From assembly GCF_000737195.2 (NCBI RefSeq), contig NZ_JALM01000073.1:25926-89925 (forward strand): DNA of 64,000 nucleotides. The letters run 5' to 3'. Every line of letters starts with the position of its first letter. Positions within the stretch are counted from its first letter, which is position 1. The notes beneath the pieces are model-generated. The model saw only the letters and a list, made by a program, of their open reading frames with translations, had not been told where the DNA came from and made no database searches. The position numbers and the translations under genes are program-made. This document shows positions 1-8,055 of this stretch, one piece after another. The DNA is from Sciscionella sediminilitoris. Lineage in GTDB: Bacteria; Actinomycetota; Actinomycetes; Mycobacteriales; Pseudonocardiaceae.

Positions 1-680
1 GCGCCCCGGTCCCGCAGGTACTTCTCCGCGGCCTCCCCGTGCAGCCGCTGCAGCGGAACGCGGGGGATCCCGATATCGGCCGAGTCCGCGTTCTCCAGCA
101 GCGCGGTGCGGAACACCATGGCGCACAAGGAAAGCGCGGCATTGTCCGCCTCGGTGTTCAGCGCGGCCACCGTGATCAGGTTCCACAGCGCCTCGATGGT
201 GCGGTCGTTCTGTCCCGCGCGGCGCAGCCAGGTGCCGAACCGCTGCTCGTCCAGGGCCGGGTTGTCCAGTTCGAGCTTGCGCAGTTCGTCCACCCCGCGC
301 AGCACCCGGAGCCGGTCACCGAGGCCGAGCAGCCCGTAGCGGGCCAGCGAGGGGCCGAGGTGCAGCGGGGCGGGCAGTCCCGGGGTGCGTTCGAGCACGT
401 ACCGGTTGCCGCCGGGGCGCTGCACCGGGATGCGGAACCGGGGCTGCATCTCGATCTCGTGCTCCACCCCGAGCCTGCGCAGCCAGCCGAGGTATTCGGT
501 GTAGCAGCGCAGCAGCACGTGCTGACCGTTGTCGATCACCAGTCCTTCTCTGGTGAACGAGAAGGTGGCCCCGCCGAGCCGGGCCCGCTCCTCGAGCACG
601 GTGACCGACCAGCCGCGGTCCACCAGTGAGCAGGCCGCCGTCAGCCCGGCGAGCCCGCCACCGACCACGATCGCGCGCAT
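1..680 (-). CDS. hpnE: Hydroxysqualene dehydroxylase / squalene-associated FAD-dependent desaturase HpnE (partial, C-terminus beyond window)
   Basis: The frame starts at ATG 680 with MRAIVVGGGLAGLTAA, a Rossmann FAD-binding motif (GGGLAGL, residues 7-13). The next FAD contact region (LEERARLGGA) follows, and then the conserved start of the amine-oxidase fold (GLVIDNGQHVLLRCYTEY). It stays open to base 1, giving about 226 residues, roughly half of the usual length. In hopanoid producers HpnE reduces hydroxysqualene to squalene after HpnC and HpnD. Its start overlaps the stop of hpnD by one base (TGATG), so the three genes are translationally coupled. A carotenoid-type desaturase is the alternative, but the hpnC-hpnD-hpnE order argues for the hopanoid role. 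Squalene-hopene cyclase would be expected just beyond the left edge. Confidence 0.85.
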   Translation of the reverse strand, partial: MRAIVVGGGLAGLTAACSLVDRGWSVTVLEERARLGGATFSFTREGLVIDNGQHVLLRCYTEYLGWLRRLGVEHEIEMQPRFRIPVQRPGGNRYVLERTPGLPAPLHLGPSLARYGLLGLGDRLRVLRGVDELRKLELDNPALDEQRFGTWLRRAGQNDRTIEALWNLITVAALNTEADNAALSLCAMVFRTALLENADSADIGIPRVPLQRLHGEAAEKYLRDRG

Positions 681-1534
681 CAGAACGCACCGGCCAAGGC
701 TCGCGCGGCGACCCCCGCCTTCTCCGCGCCGGGCAGGGAGACCCGCCGGTCGAGCACCTGCCAGGGACGCAGCGAGATGTTGGTCAGCAGCCGCTGATAG
801 ATCCCGGCCATCGCCGCGCAACAGGCCCTGCTCCTGCGGTCCAGGCGGCCGAGCAGCCGCATTCCCTCCGCGTACCACTCCTGGGCGCGCGCCGCCTCGA
901 ACTCGACGAGGGCGAGCAGCGCGTCCTGCTCGTCGAGCAGGGTGCCGTCCGGGTCGATGTCCAGGGTGCAGCCGAACCGTTCGAGGTCTTCGGCGGGCAG
1001 GTAGATCCGCCCGTTGATCCGGTCCTCGCGGATGTCGCGCAGGATGTTGGTCAGCTGCAGTGCGATGCCGAGTGAATCGGCGAGCCGGTCGTTGGCCGGG
1101 GTCCGGTCCGCGCCGAACACCGCGAGGGATAGCCGCCCGATCGATCCGGCGACACACCGGCAGTAGTGCCGCAGTCCCTCGAAGTCCGGGTAGTTCGTGC
1201 CGAGCACATCCGCGCGGCAGCCCTCGATGAGTTCCTCGAAGGCGCGCATCGGGATCCCGGTACGCGCCTGCGTGTCCGCGATCGCCACCAGCACCGGGTC
1301 CTCTGGAAAGGCGGCGGGATCGGCGCACGCCTGCTCGGCGAGGGCGAGCCCGGCGAGTTTGGTCTCGGTGTCGTCCGCGCCGTCCCCGATGTCGTCGATG
1401 CGCCTGGCGAAGGCGTACACCGCGGAAAGCGCGGCACGCTTGGGCTTGGGCAGCAGCTTGATGCCGTAGGAGAAGTTGCGAGCCTGTTCGGTGGTGATCT
1501 GCTCGCAGCGCTGATAGGCCTCGTCGAGATTCAC
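680..1534 (-). CDS. hpnD: Presqualene diphosphate synthase HpnD
   Basis: This 284-residue protein is a trans-isoprenyl diphosphate (squalene/phytoene) synthase. The first Asp-rich site is RIDDIGDG (residues 45-52) and the second is LRDIREDRINGRIYLP (165-180), the classic Mg-diphosphate binding region. Members of this clade condense two farnesyl diphosphates to presqualene diphosphate, in the cytoplasm or at the membrane face. It overlaps hpnC upstream by 4 bp (ATGA) and hpnE downstream by 1 bp. The length matches the HpnD family (about 280 residues). A phytoene synthase could look similar; the adjacent second paralogue is typical of hpnC/hpnD and unusual for carotenoid loci. Confidence 0.88.
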   Translation of the reverse strand: MNLDEAYQRCEQITTEQARNFSYGIKLLPKPKRAALSAVYAFARRIDDIGDGADDTETKLAGLALAEQACADPAAFPEDPVLVAIADTQARTGIPMRAFEELIEGCRADVLGTNYPDFEGLRHYCRCVAGSIGRLSLAVFGADRTPANDRLADSLGIALQLTNILRDIREDRINGRIYLPAEDLERFGCTLDIDPDGTLLDEQDALLALVEFEAARAQEWYAEGMRLLGRLDRRSRACCAAMAGIYQRLLTNISLRPWQVLDRRVSLPGAEKAGVAARALAGAF

Positions 1535-2427
1535 CCTCGTCCTCCAACGAGGCTGCGCAGCGCCAGCGCCGCGGTGCGTGCCTTGCTCGGGCTGACCTGC
1601 GAACCGATCGTGTCGAAGTTCGCCGCCGCGATCGCCGCTGCCGTCGCGCGCCCGCCCGCGAGGAACCCGGAGACCGCGATCCGCCCGGCCCCGCGCAGTT
1701 CCCCGAGCAGCGGCTCGCCCTCGTCCAGCAGCCGTACCGCGCGCTGGGCCTCGAAGGCGGTCAGCGCGCGCAGCCCGCGCGAGGCGGGCGCCCTGGTCAG
1801 TTCCTCGGTGCTCACCCCGAACCGTTCGCGATCCTCGGCGGGCAGGTAGATCCGGCCGTTCCCGGCGTCCTCGGCGATGTCCTGCAGGTGCTCGAGGATC
1901 TGCAGTGCCGTGCAGATCTTGTCGGAGAGCTTCTCGTTCGCCGGCGTGTGATCGCCGAACACGTACAGCACCAGGTTCCCGACCGGGTTCGCGGAATAGG
2001 AGCAGTAGTCGAGCAACTGCTCGTAGGTCCGGTACTCGCGCACCTGCTGATCGGTGAGGTTCGCGGTGATCAGATCGTCGAGTGGTTCGCGGGGGATACC
2101 GACCTCGCGCACGGTTTCCCCGAGTACCCGCATCACTTCGTCGCGCGGCTCGCTTCCGGCGAACAACTCGTCGAGATCGCGGGAAACCTTGCGCAACAGG
2201 GTGGCGCGATCTCCGGGCGCCTCATCGCCGATGTAGTCGACGAACCGGGCATACACGTAGATCGCCATCAGATGGCGCCGGTGCTTCTTCGGGAGAAACC
2301 ACAGTGCGACCGGAAAATTCTCGGTGCCCGCGACCTTGCGGAGCTCGGTGGTGGACACCGCCGGATGCGGTGCTCTGTGCGCCTGCGCGGCGCCCGGTCG
2401 CTGACGCTGGAGGGCCAATCGGGTCAT
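1531..2427 (-). CDS. hpnC: Squalene/hydroxysqualene synthase HpnC
   Basis: This is the second squalene-synthase paralogue (298 residues) and the first gene of the hopanoid-precursor operon. The first Asp-rich motif is FVDYIGDE (62-69) and the second is LQDIAEDAGNGRIYLP (181-196). The N-terminal 30 residues are Ala/Arg/Gln-rich and non-conserved; the conserved part begins near ENFPVALWFLP. HpnC converts presqualene diphosphate to hydroxysqualene, which HpnE then reduces. The ATG at 2427 is the first in-frame ATG and gives the usual length. The operon promoter must lie in the 196-bp gap shared with the divergent marR-like gene. Confidence 0.88.
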   Translation of the reverse strand: MTRLALQRQRPGAAQAHRAPHPAVSTTELRKVAGTENFPVALWFLPKKHRRHLMAIYVYARFVDYIGDEAPGDRATLLRKVSRDLDELFAGSEPRDEVMRVLGETVREVGIPREPLDDLITANLTDQQVREYRTYEQLLDYCSYSANPVGNLVLYVFGDHTPANEKLSDKICTALQILEHLQDIAEDAGNGRIYLPAEDRERFGVSTEELTRAPASRGLRALTAFEAQRAVRLLDEGEPLLGELRGAGRIAVSGFLAGGRATAAAIAAANFDTIGSQVSPSKARTAALALRSLVGGRG

Positions 2428-2544
2428 CCTTTACTGCCGTCGTCGGTCGCCGCGGCCGCTTGTGGCTGCCTTGCCGACCACCGCCGAGTTCGAGGTCGTC
2501 CGGGACATTTCGCGATTAGTTGTGTCATACAGCTACTTTTGCTG

Positions 2545-2576
2545 CTACCGTACTCTTCACCCTCGGCTTACGGTAG
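2545..2576. promoter_or_regulatory. Inverted repeat in the hpnC / marR divergent promoter
   Basis: CTACCGTA (2545-2552) and TACGGTAG (2569-2576) are perfect 8-bp inverted arms, 16 bp apart, in the AT-richer centre of the 196-bp divergent gap. The position suits an operator for the neighbouring MarR-type regulator, possibly covering both its own gene and the hopanoid operon. The assignment to that regulator is inference. Confidence 0.4.
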
Positions 2577-2623
2577 TTGTGGGACATCACTCGGGCGGCT
2601 ACAACCCGACAGGGACTGCATAG

Positions 2624-3307
2624 GTGAGGAAACAGCCACGAAAGCCCCGCGCGCACAAGCAACAGGCGGCGCCGGCGCGCAAGCGGGTCCGAGCGGACAC
2701 GACGCCCGGGAAGCTCGCGCGCAAACAAGCGCGCGCCGACAACAAGGTCGCGCGGCGGCGGGCGAAAGCGGCGAACCGGGCTGACAAGGCGAACAAGGCG
2801 GCGAAGAAACAACAGCCCATTCCGTCATTTCTCGGGCCGAACGCGACCGGAACCGACAGCCTCGAACTGGCCGAGCGACAGCTGACCCTGCTCGTCCGCA
2901 CCACCGCGATGCTCGCCCAGGAGAACACCCGCGAGGCCCCGCTCGATCGCTCGAGCTACCTGTTGCTGTGCACCCTGGACAAGAAGGGGCCCTCGACCAT
3001 CTCCACGCTGGCCGCCGAGCTGTGCCTCGCCGCGTCCACCGTGACCCGCCAGGTCGCCACGATGTGCGCGGCCGGGCTGGTGTCCAGTGCGGCCCATCCC
3101 AACGACCGGCGAGCCCGGGTCATCACCATGGAGTCGCACGGCAAGGAACTGTTCGTGGCCGAGCGCAAGCGCCGCCGCGGGGTGCTGCGCGCGATCACCG
3201 GCAGCTGGACCGACGACGAGTGCGAACAGCTCGCCGAACTGCTCAGCAGGCTGAACACCTCGCTCGGCCAGCTCTTCGAAGGTGCCCCGCTCGCCTACGA
3301 ACTGTGA
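2624..3307 (+). CDS. MarR-family regulator with Lys/Arg/Ala-rich N-terminal tail
   Basis: Residues from about 85 to 215 form a MarR winged helix: recognition region STISTLAAELCLAASTVTRQ, then the wing DRRARVITM. The first 65 residues are almost only K, R, A, Q, P and N, like the tails of actinobacterial HupB or histone H1. GTG 2624 directly follows an in-frame TAG. I read the whole tail codon by codon and found no ATG, GTG or TTG before the MarR fold, so the tail must be translated if the domain is complete. The gene is divergent from hpnC, which makes the hopanoid operon a candidate target (inference). The tail could add non-specific DNA binding. The protein is longer (227) than typical MarR proteins (140-170). 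Confidence 0.8.
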   Translation: MRKQPRKPRAHKQQAAPARKRVRADTTPGKLARKQARADNKVARRRAKAANRADKANKAAKKQQPIPSFLGPNATGTDSLELAERQLTLLVRTTAMLAQENTREAPLDRSSYLLLCTLDKKGPSTISTLAAELCLAASTVTRQVATMCAAGLVSSAAHPNDRRARVITMESHGKELFVAERKRRRGVLRAITGSWTDDECEQLAELLSRLNTSLGQLFEGAPLAYEL

Positions 3308-3322
3308 ACCGGGAGCGGCGAA

Positions 3323-3353
3323 GACCCCTCCGCAGGGGTACCGCAGGAGGGTC
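3323..3353. terminator. Hairpin between convergent genes
   Basis: An imperfect inverted repeat runs from GACCCCTCC to GGAGGGTC (one bulged C, loop containing GGGGTACC). It fills the 44-bp gap between the convergent stops of the MarR gene (3307) and the membrane-protein gene (3352). There is no clear T tract. Confidence 0.45.
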
Positions 3354-4035
3354 AGGCCGCGGCTTGCGCGCCCGTCCAGCGCAGTTTCAGCCGCAGTGCG
3401 ATGCCCTGATTGCGCATCGACCGGCGGATCCACAGCACCGAGACCAGGATGGCCGCGCCGACCACGCTGTATGACCCCGCGGTGGAGACCATCAGGAAGT
3501 TGCCGACCGTCTGGGTGGCGAGCACGAACAGCGTGCTGACCCCGTTGACCAGGAACACCAGCGCCCACAGCAGCGAGATCTGCTTGAGCACGCGCTGCAG
3601 GTGCGGGTGCCCGGAGAGGGTGTCCGGGATCACCCCGAAGTCGTCGGCGAGCTTGGAGAGCAGCGGGCGCTTCAGCGGTAGCGTCGCGAGCAGGGCGAAG
3701 GTGATCAGGAAGTTCTGCGCGGTCGGCTGCAGGAAGTAGAGGAACACGCTTCCGGTACAGAACCCGATCACCGTTCGGACGACGAGTAACGTGGTCGTCA
3801 ACCACAGGACGGCGGGAACCTTCTTGCGGAGCACGATCCGGCGCCCGAGCGCGAGCAGGGACCAGCCGAGTGCGGCGAACAGGCCACCGTCCAGTCCCAC
3901 GAGGCGGAAGAGCAGGTAGAACAAACCGAGCGGGATGAGCGTTGACTCGAGGAGCGGCACCGCCGCTTTCCGCAGCAGCGCGGCGACCGGAGGGAGGTGC
4001 ACCGTCGTATGAGTGGTCTGCACGCGCTCAGCCAC
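3352..4035 (-). CDS. VC0807-family / septation protein A-like integral membrane protein
   Basis: The protein has about 227 residues and five or six hydrophobic segments. Conserved-looking positions include the RKKVPAVLW and GFCTGSVFLYFLQPTAQNF stretches and a C-terminal RRSMRNQG. Its overall pattern matches proteins annotated as VC0807 family (IspA/YciB-like), whose function is unknown. The frame is open to 4263, but residues upstream of about 4060 are Arg/Pro-rich, non-hydrophobic and run under the divergent transporter start. I therefore place the start at GTG 4035 (MAERVQTTH...); other starts are possible. Confidence 0.65.
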   Translation of the reverse strand: MAERVQTTHTTVHLPPVAALLRKAAVPLLESTLIPLGLFYLLFRLVGLDGGLFAALGWSLLALGRRIVLRKKVPAVLWLTTTLLVVRTVIGFCTGSVFLYFLQPTAQNFLITFALLATLPLKRPLLSKLADDFGVIPDTLSGHPHLQRVLKQISLLWALVFLVNGVSTLFVLATQTVGNFLMVSTAGSYSVVGAAILVSVLWIRRSMRNQGIALRLKLRWTGAQAAA

Positions 4036-4145
4036 CTTGCCAATCGGGTCGACTACCGGGTTCAGAGTAGGGCTGGCCGTAGGAAGTGTAACCGGACGCG
4101 TGAAATTGCGGTGGCGGACCGGTCGGATCGAGAGGAAAATAGCGC

Positions 4146-5090
4146 GTGGTGAATACCGAACTGGTGGTCGCCGCGCCACTCGCCGTGCTCGCCGCGGCGT
4201 GCATCGGGCTCGCGAGCGCGGCCCAGGCGGGCGCGGCCAAACAGGTGGAGGCGACAGGGACACTCGACCCGCGCCTGTTCAAGCGGCTCGTGCAGAAGCC
4301 GCTGTGGCTGCTCGGGGTCGGTTGCACCATCGCCGGGCTGGTGCTGCAGCTGCTCGCGCTGAACTTCGGACCGTTGATCCTGGTCCAGCCCATCATCATT
4401 ACCTCGCTGCTGTTCGCCACCGTGTTCTACGCATGGTTCGGGCACACGCGCATCGACGGCATCATTATGGTCGGAGCCTTGTTATGTTGCGGTGGGCTCG
4501 CGGCGTTCATGCTGCTCGCGCGGCCCACACCGGGTACCTCCGCTCCCAAGGACGTGTGGGGCCCGGTTCCGTTGGCCATCGTTCTGGTGCTCGTTCTCGG
4601 TGCCGGGGTGCTCACCGCGAACCACGTCGGCCGCCGGTTCAAGGTGCTGCTGCTCGCACTGTGCACCGGGCTCGCCTACGGGATGACCGCGGCGCTGATG
4701 AAGGTCATCACCTCGCAGCTGCAGGACGGGATCGGCGCGATCTTCGCCCACCCGGTGCTCTACTTGGCCTGCGCGCTCGGCCCGGTCGGTTTCCTGCTCG
4801 CGCAGAACACCTTCCAGGTCGGCAAACTGCTCTCGCCCGCGCTCGCCGTGATCACCGTGGTGGACCCGATCATCGGCGTACTGCTCGGGATGCAGTGGTT
4901 CGACGAGAAGGTCACGGTCACCCCGGGGACGCTGATCGGCGAGATCATCGCGGGCGCCGCGGTCATCGGCGGGATCAGCCTGCTCTCCCGGCGCGCGGAC
5001 CACATCACCGCGAGTCACGCGCCGCAGGGTGACGAGGCCGAGGGCGCGGGCGAGGTTCCCGGCGACACCGCGCCCCAGTCCTCGCACTGA
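4146..5090 (+). CDS. DMT-superfamily (EamA / NIPA-like) transporter
   Basis: A 314-residue protein with about nine or ten hydrophobic helices and two internally similar halves, as in the drug/metabolite transporter superfamily. Signature-like segments are FGPLILVQPIIITSLLFATVFYA in the first half and KLLSPALAVITVVDPIIGVLLG in the second, each with a Pro in the fourth helix of its repeat. The C-terminal 35 residues are acidic and hydrophilic. The start is GTG 4146, followed at once by a second GTG codon. The substrate cannot be read from sequence. The gene is divergent from the VC0807-type gene and ends 35 bp before the convergent PAP2 gene. Confidence 0.75.
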   Translation: MVNTELVVAAPLAVLAAACIGLASAAQAGAAKQVEATGTLDPRLFKRLVQKPLWLLGVGCTIAGLVLQLLALNFGPLILVQPIIITSLLFATVFYAWFGHTRIDGIIMVGALLCCGGLAAFMLLARPTPGTSAPKDVWGPVPLAIVLVLVLGAGVLTANHVGRRFKVLLLALCTGLAYGMTAALMKVITSQLQDGIGAIFAHPVLYLACALGPVGFLLAQNTFQVGKLLSPALAVITVVDPIIGVLLGMQWFDEKVTVTPGTLIGEIIAGAAVIGGISLLSRRADHITASHAPQGDEAEGAGEVPGDTAPQSSH

Positions 5091-5125
5091 GCGGGTTTCG
5101 ACTCCGCTCGTGTCGGGCCCGGTGA

Positions 5126-5785
5126 CTACACGGCGGCGTGCGCCGGTTTGCGCCGGGCAGCGCCGAGCAGCCAGGTGCCCCGCCCGCTCTCGCGTAGTCG
5201 TTCGACGGGACCGGAAAGCAGCCGGATCGCCAGGAAACCGCTGCACGCGACGATCGCGCCGAGCAGGTAGCCGCCGAGCACGTCGTGCGGGTAGTGCGCG
5301 CCGACGTACACCCGGGAGAAGCCCATGACCAGGCCGAGCACGATCATCGCCGAGCCGATGCCGCGGTGCACCAGCAGGATCGAGACCGCGAAGGCCGCCG
5401 CGAGCACGGAGTGATCACTGGGGAAGGCGAAGTCGCTCGGCGGATCACAGACCGCGACGGTGAACACGTGCGGGATGGAGCGGCACGGGCGCAGTTCGCT
5501 CACCGCGGGTTTGACGAGGTACTTGCTGATCGCGTAGGCCAGCAGCACCGCGATCGGGGACCACAGCGAGGCGGCCATGATCTTCGGTGAACGGACCCGC
5601 GCGGTCCACCAGGCGAGCACCATCAGCGCGGCGAACAGGACGAAACCGTAGTCGGTGAACCCGTTCGCGATACCGTGCAGCCACGGTGTCTGCTTTGCGA
5701 AGTTGGTCAGGTCCACGTACCAGGAGCCGTCGATCCCCGACCCATCGACCGCGGTGCGCGCGGCATCGGTGGCTGCTGGATTCAT
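5126..5785 (-). CDS. PAP2-family membrane phosphatase
   Basis: This 219-residue protein has about six membrane segments and the three phosphatase motifs: K92-(x6)-R99-P, PSDH (122-125) and SRVYVGAHYPHD (157-168). The last two supply the catalytic His pair and Asp. Such enzymes dephosphorylate lipid phosphates such as undecaprenyl diphosphate or phosphatidic acid on the outer face of the membrane. The second motif is PSDH rather than PSGH, a common variant. Nothing around the gene defines its substrate; hopanoid genes are near but separated by unrelated genes. Confidence 0.85.
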   Translation of the reverse strand: MNPAATDAARTAVDGSGIDGSWYVDLTNFAKQTPWLHGIANGFTDYGFVLFAALMVLAWWTARVRSPKIMAASLWSPIAVLLAYAISKYLVKPAVSELRPCRSIPHVFTVAVCDPPSDFAFPSDHSVLAAAFAVSILLVHRGIGSAMIVLGLVMGFSRVYVGAHYPHDVLGGYLLGAIVACSGFLAIRLLSGPVERLRESGRGTWLLGAARRKPAHAAV

Positions 5786-5880
5786 CGGTCCTCCGTGCTC
5801 GAGATGGCGGGTAGGCGGGCGAGCCTAACCGATGTGATCGGTGTCAAGCCGTCGCCCTGCGCCCCGTTCCCGTGGTACGG

Positions 5881-6876
5881 CTAGCTCCACTGCGCCAGCC
5901 AGCTCGCCGGGTCCGCGCGGATGTGCGCCAGCGCTGCCGTGCAGGCGCCGAGCAGGCTCGCCTCGGTACCGAGCCGGGCGGTGTGCACCTGTGCGCCGAG
6001 TCGCCAGCCGAGGGTGCTCGCGGGCACCGCGCGCAGCCAGCCGCCGAGCAGTACCGGGGGGCCTCCGGTGAGCGCGAGCATCGGGGCGAGGGCGATGCTC
6101 AGCGCCTCGACCGCGTGCCCGGCGCGTTCGCGCACGCTCGCCGGGTCCACATAACGGCCGAGACAGCCGCGGGCGCCGCACGGGCAGGTTTCCCCGCGCG
6201 GGCGCACCGGGACATGGGTGAGGTCCCCGGAGCTGCCCTCCGGGAGCAGGGCCGCGCCGAGCACGGTCTCGCCGCCGAGGTAGAGCAACCGTTCGCTGCC
6301 GTGCGCCCGCGCCTGCGCGTGCGCGGCGTACCGGAGTTCGTCACCGCTTGCCGCCTCGATGCCCGGGGCACCGAGTTCGGCGAGTTCGGCGCGCAACCGG
6401 GCGTCGAGTTCCGGACCGTGCCGTCCGGGCGGAGCCGCCAGCGTCACCCCGGCCACCGAACGCCCCGCGGATGTGGCCGTGTCGAACAGTTTGCGCAGCA
6501 CCGGGCGCGCCAGTCGCGGTTCGCTGCCCTCGATTCCCCTGGTCTCCCTGGCCAGCACCCGGCCGCCGAGATCGGCGAGGTAACCGACGGCCTTGCCCGC
6601 GCGCAGGCTCAGCCCGATCCCCACCGGGCCGAGCGGATCCGGGGCGAGACTCGTCGCGGGGCGCCCCGGGCGGTCGGTGCCGCTCCGCACGGTTTCGTGC
6701 ACCAGCCCGGACTCGATGAGTTCGGCGGTCAGTGTGGAGACCGTGGCCTTGGTCAGCCCGGTGCGCCCGGCGAGCGCGGCCCGCGAACATCCGGGCTCAT
6801 CGGTGATCAACCGGAGCAGTAACGCCATGTTGTGGCTGCGTAACGCCGAGCCGCCGGCGCCGCGTCCGGAATCCAT
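5881..6876 (-). CDS. ROK-family transcriptional repressor
   Basis: The N-terminal 75 residues form a winged helix (LAGRTGLTKATVSTLTAELIESG), followed by the ROK sugar-kinase-like domain. The zinc-binding motif of ROK proteins is present as CPCGARGCLG in the second half. The usual kinase Asp is not obvious, consistent with a regulator (XylR/NagC type) and not a glucokinase. The gene is divergent from an MsiK-like ABC ATPase gene. The 74-bp gap holds a dyad (6891-6907), so repression of that gene and of itself until a sugar binds is likely (inference). Length 331 residues is slightly short for the family. Confidence 0.85.
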   Translation of the reverse strand: MDSGRGAGGSALRSHNMALLLRLITDEPGCSRAALAGRTGLTKATVSTLTAELIESGLVHETVRSGTDRPGRPATSLAPDPLGPVGIGLSLRAGKAVGYLADLGGRVLARETRGIEGSEPRLARPVLRKLFDTATSAGRSVAGVTLAAPPGRHGPELDARLRAELAELGAPGIEAASGDELRYAAHAQARAHGSERLLYLGGETVLGAALLPEGSSGDLTHVPVRPRGETCPCGARGCLGRYVDPASVRERAGHAVEALSIALAPMLALTGGPPVLLGGWLRAVPASTLGWRLGAQVHTARLGTEASLLGACTAALAHIRADPASWLAQWS

Positions 6877-6890
6877 GTGCGCCAGATTAG

Positions 6891-6907
6891 TTCATTCGGT
6901 GAACGAA
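6891..6907. promoter_or_regulatory. Probable ROK operator
   Basis: TTCATTC-GGT-GAACGAA: 7-bp arms with one mismatch around a 3-bp centre, midway between the divergent starts of the ROK gene (6876) and the ABC ATPase gene (6951). Its size and placement suit a dimeric winged-helix repressor. Confidence 0.5.
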
Positions 6908-6950
6908 CAAAACCTGGCGCATCCGGTGGGTCACGGGTAGGAAAGCGCGC

Positions 6951-8036
6951 ATGGCAGAGGTGGCATACGTCGAAGCGTCCAGGGTGTACCCCGGCAATCC
7001 GCCCGTTCGCGCGGTGGACAAACTGAGCCTGCAGATCAACGACGGCGAATTCCTCGTGCTCGTCGGCCCCTCCGGATCGGGGAAGTCGACCGCGCTGCGC
7101 ATGCTCGCCGGGCTCGAGGAGGTCAACGAGGGCAGCATCACCATCGGTGGCCGGGATGTCACCAAGGTGCAGCCCAAGGACCGGGACATCGCCATGGTGT
7201 TCCAGTCCTACGCGCTCTATCCGCACATGACCGTCGCGGAGAACATGGGTTTCGCGCTGCGGCTCAAGCGGGTGGCCAAGGCGACGGTCGCGGAGAAGGT
7301 TCGCGAGGCCGCCGAGATGCTCGACCTGACCGCCTACCTGGACCGCAAACCGAAGGCGCTCTCCGGCGGGCAGCGGCAGCGGGTCGCGATGGGGCGCGCG
7401 ATCGTGCGCGAACCGAGCGTCTTCCTGATGGACGAGCCACTGTCCAATTTGGACGCCAAACTGCGGGTGGAGACCCGGGCCAACATCGCCGCGCTGCAGC
7501 AGCGGCTCGGCACCACGACCATCTACGTCACCCACGACCAGGTCGAGGCGATGACCATGGGGCACCGGGTCGCGGTGCTCAAGGACGGACTGCTGCAACA
7601 GTGCGCCTCGCCCCGCGAGCTCTACGAGCGCCCGGAGAACGCCTTCGTCGCCGGCTTCATCGGGTCACCGAGTATGAACCTGGTCACCGCAAGCGTTTCC
7701 GCGGACGGTGCGCACCTCGGCGGCCTCGACATCCCGCTGCTGCGCGGAGTGGAGACCGGAGCGCGCGCTCAGGTCACCCTCGGCCTGCGGCCCGAATCGC
7801 TGCGCCTGGTCGGTGCGGACGAGCCGGGCGCGGAACTGTCCGTGGAACTGGTGGAAGAGCTGGGCGCGGACGCCTACCTGCATGGCACCGTGGCCGGGGA
7901 CAGCAACCAGCGCCTCGTGGTGCGGGTGGACGGGCGCACCCCGCCGCGGCTCGGGGAAAAGGTGCGGATCGGAGTGAATGCGGCGGATCAGGCGCACGTG
8001 TTCGACCCGGAAACAGGGCTCCGTATCAGCGATTGA
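6951..8036 (+). CDS. msiK: Multiple-sugar ABC transporter ATPase (MsiK/UgpC type)
   Basis: All ABC ATPase motifs are visible in the 361-residue protein: Walker A GPSGSGKST (about 43-51), Q-loop VFQSYALYP, signature LSGGQRQRVAMGRA, Walker B VFLMDEPLSNLD and the switch His in YVTHDQ. The C-terminal 120 residues form the TOBE/regulatory domain of the CUT1 family. No permease or sugar-binding protein lies next to it. That fits MsiK of actinomycetes, one ATPase energising several unlinked sugar transporters. It is divergent from the ROK regulator, suggesting carbohydrate control. The gene symbol is by family resemblance. Confidence 0.85.
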   Translation: MAEVAYVEASRVYPGNPPVRAVDKLSLQINDGEFLVLVGPSGSGKSTALRMLAGLEEVNEGSITIGGRDVTKVQPKDRDIAMVFQSYALYPHMTVAENMGFALRLKRVAKATVAEKVREAAEMLDLTAYLDRKPKALSGGQRQRVAMGRAIVREPSVFLMDEPLSNLDAKLRVETRANIAALQQRLGTTTIYVTHDQVEAMTMGHRVAVLKDGLLQQCASPRELYERPENAFVAGFIGSPSMNLVTASVSADGAHLGGLDIPLLRGVETGARAQVTLGLRPESLRLVGADEPGAELSVELVEELGADAYLHGTVAGDSNQRLVVRVDGRTPPRLGEKVRIGVNAADQAHVFDPETGLRISD

Positions 8037-8055
8037 GCCGGTATGCTCGGATGAC

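Noticed and set aside
680..2427. Carotenoid (phytoene) biosynthesis operon
   Set aside because: Two adjacent squalene-synthase paralogues followed by a desaturase-like flavoprotein is the hpnC-hpnD-hpnE order. No crtI/crtY-type gene is visible.
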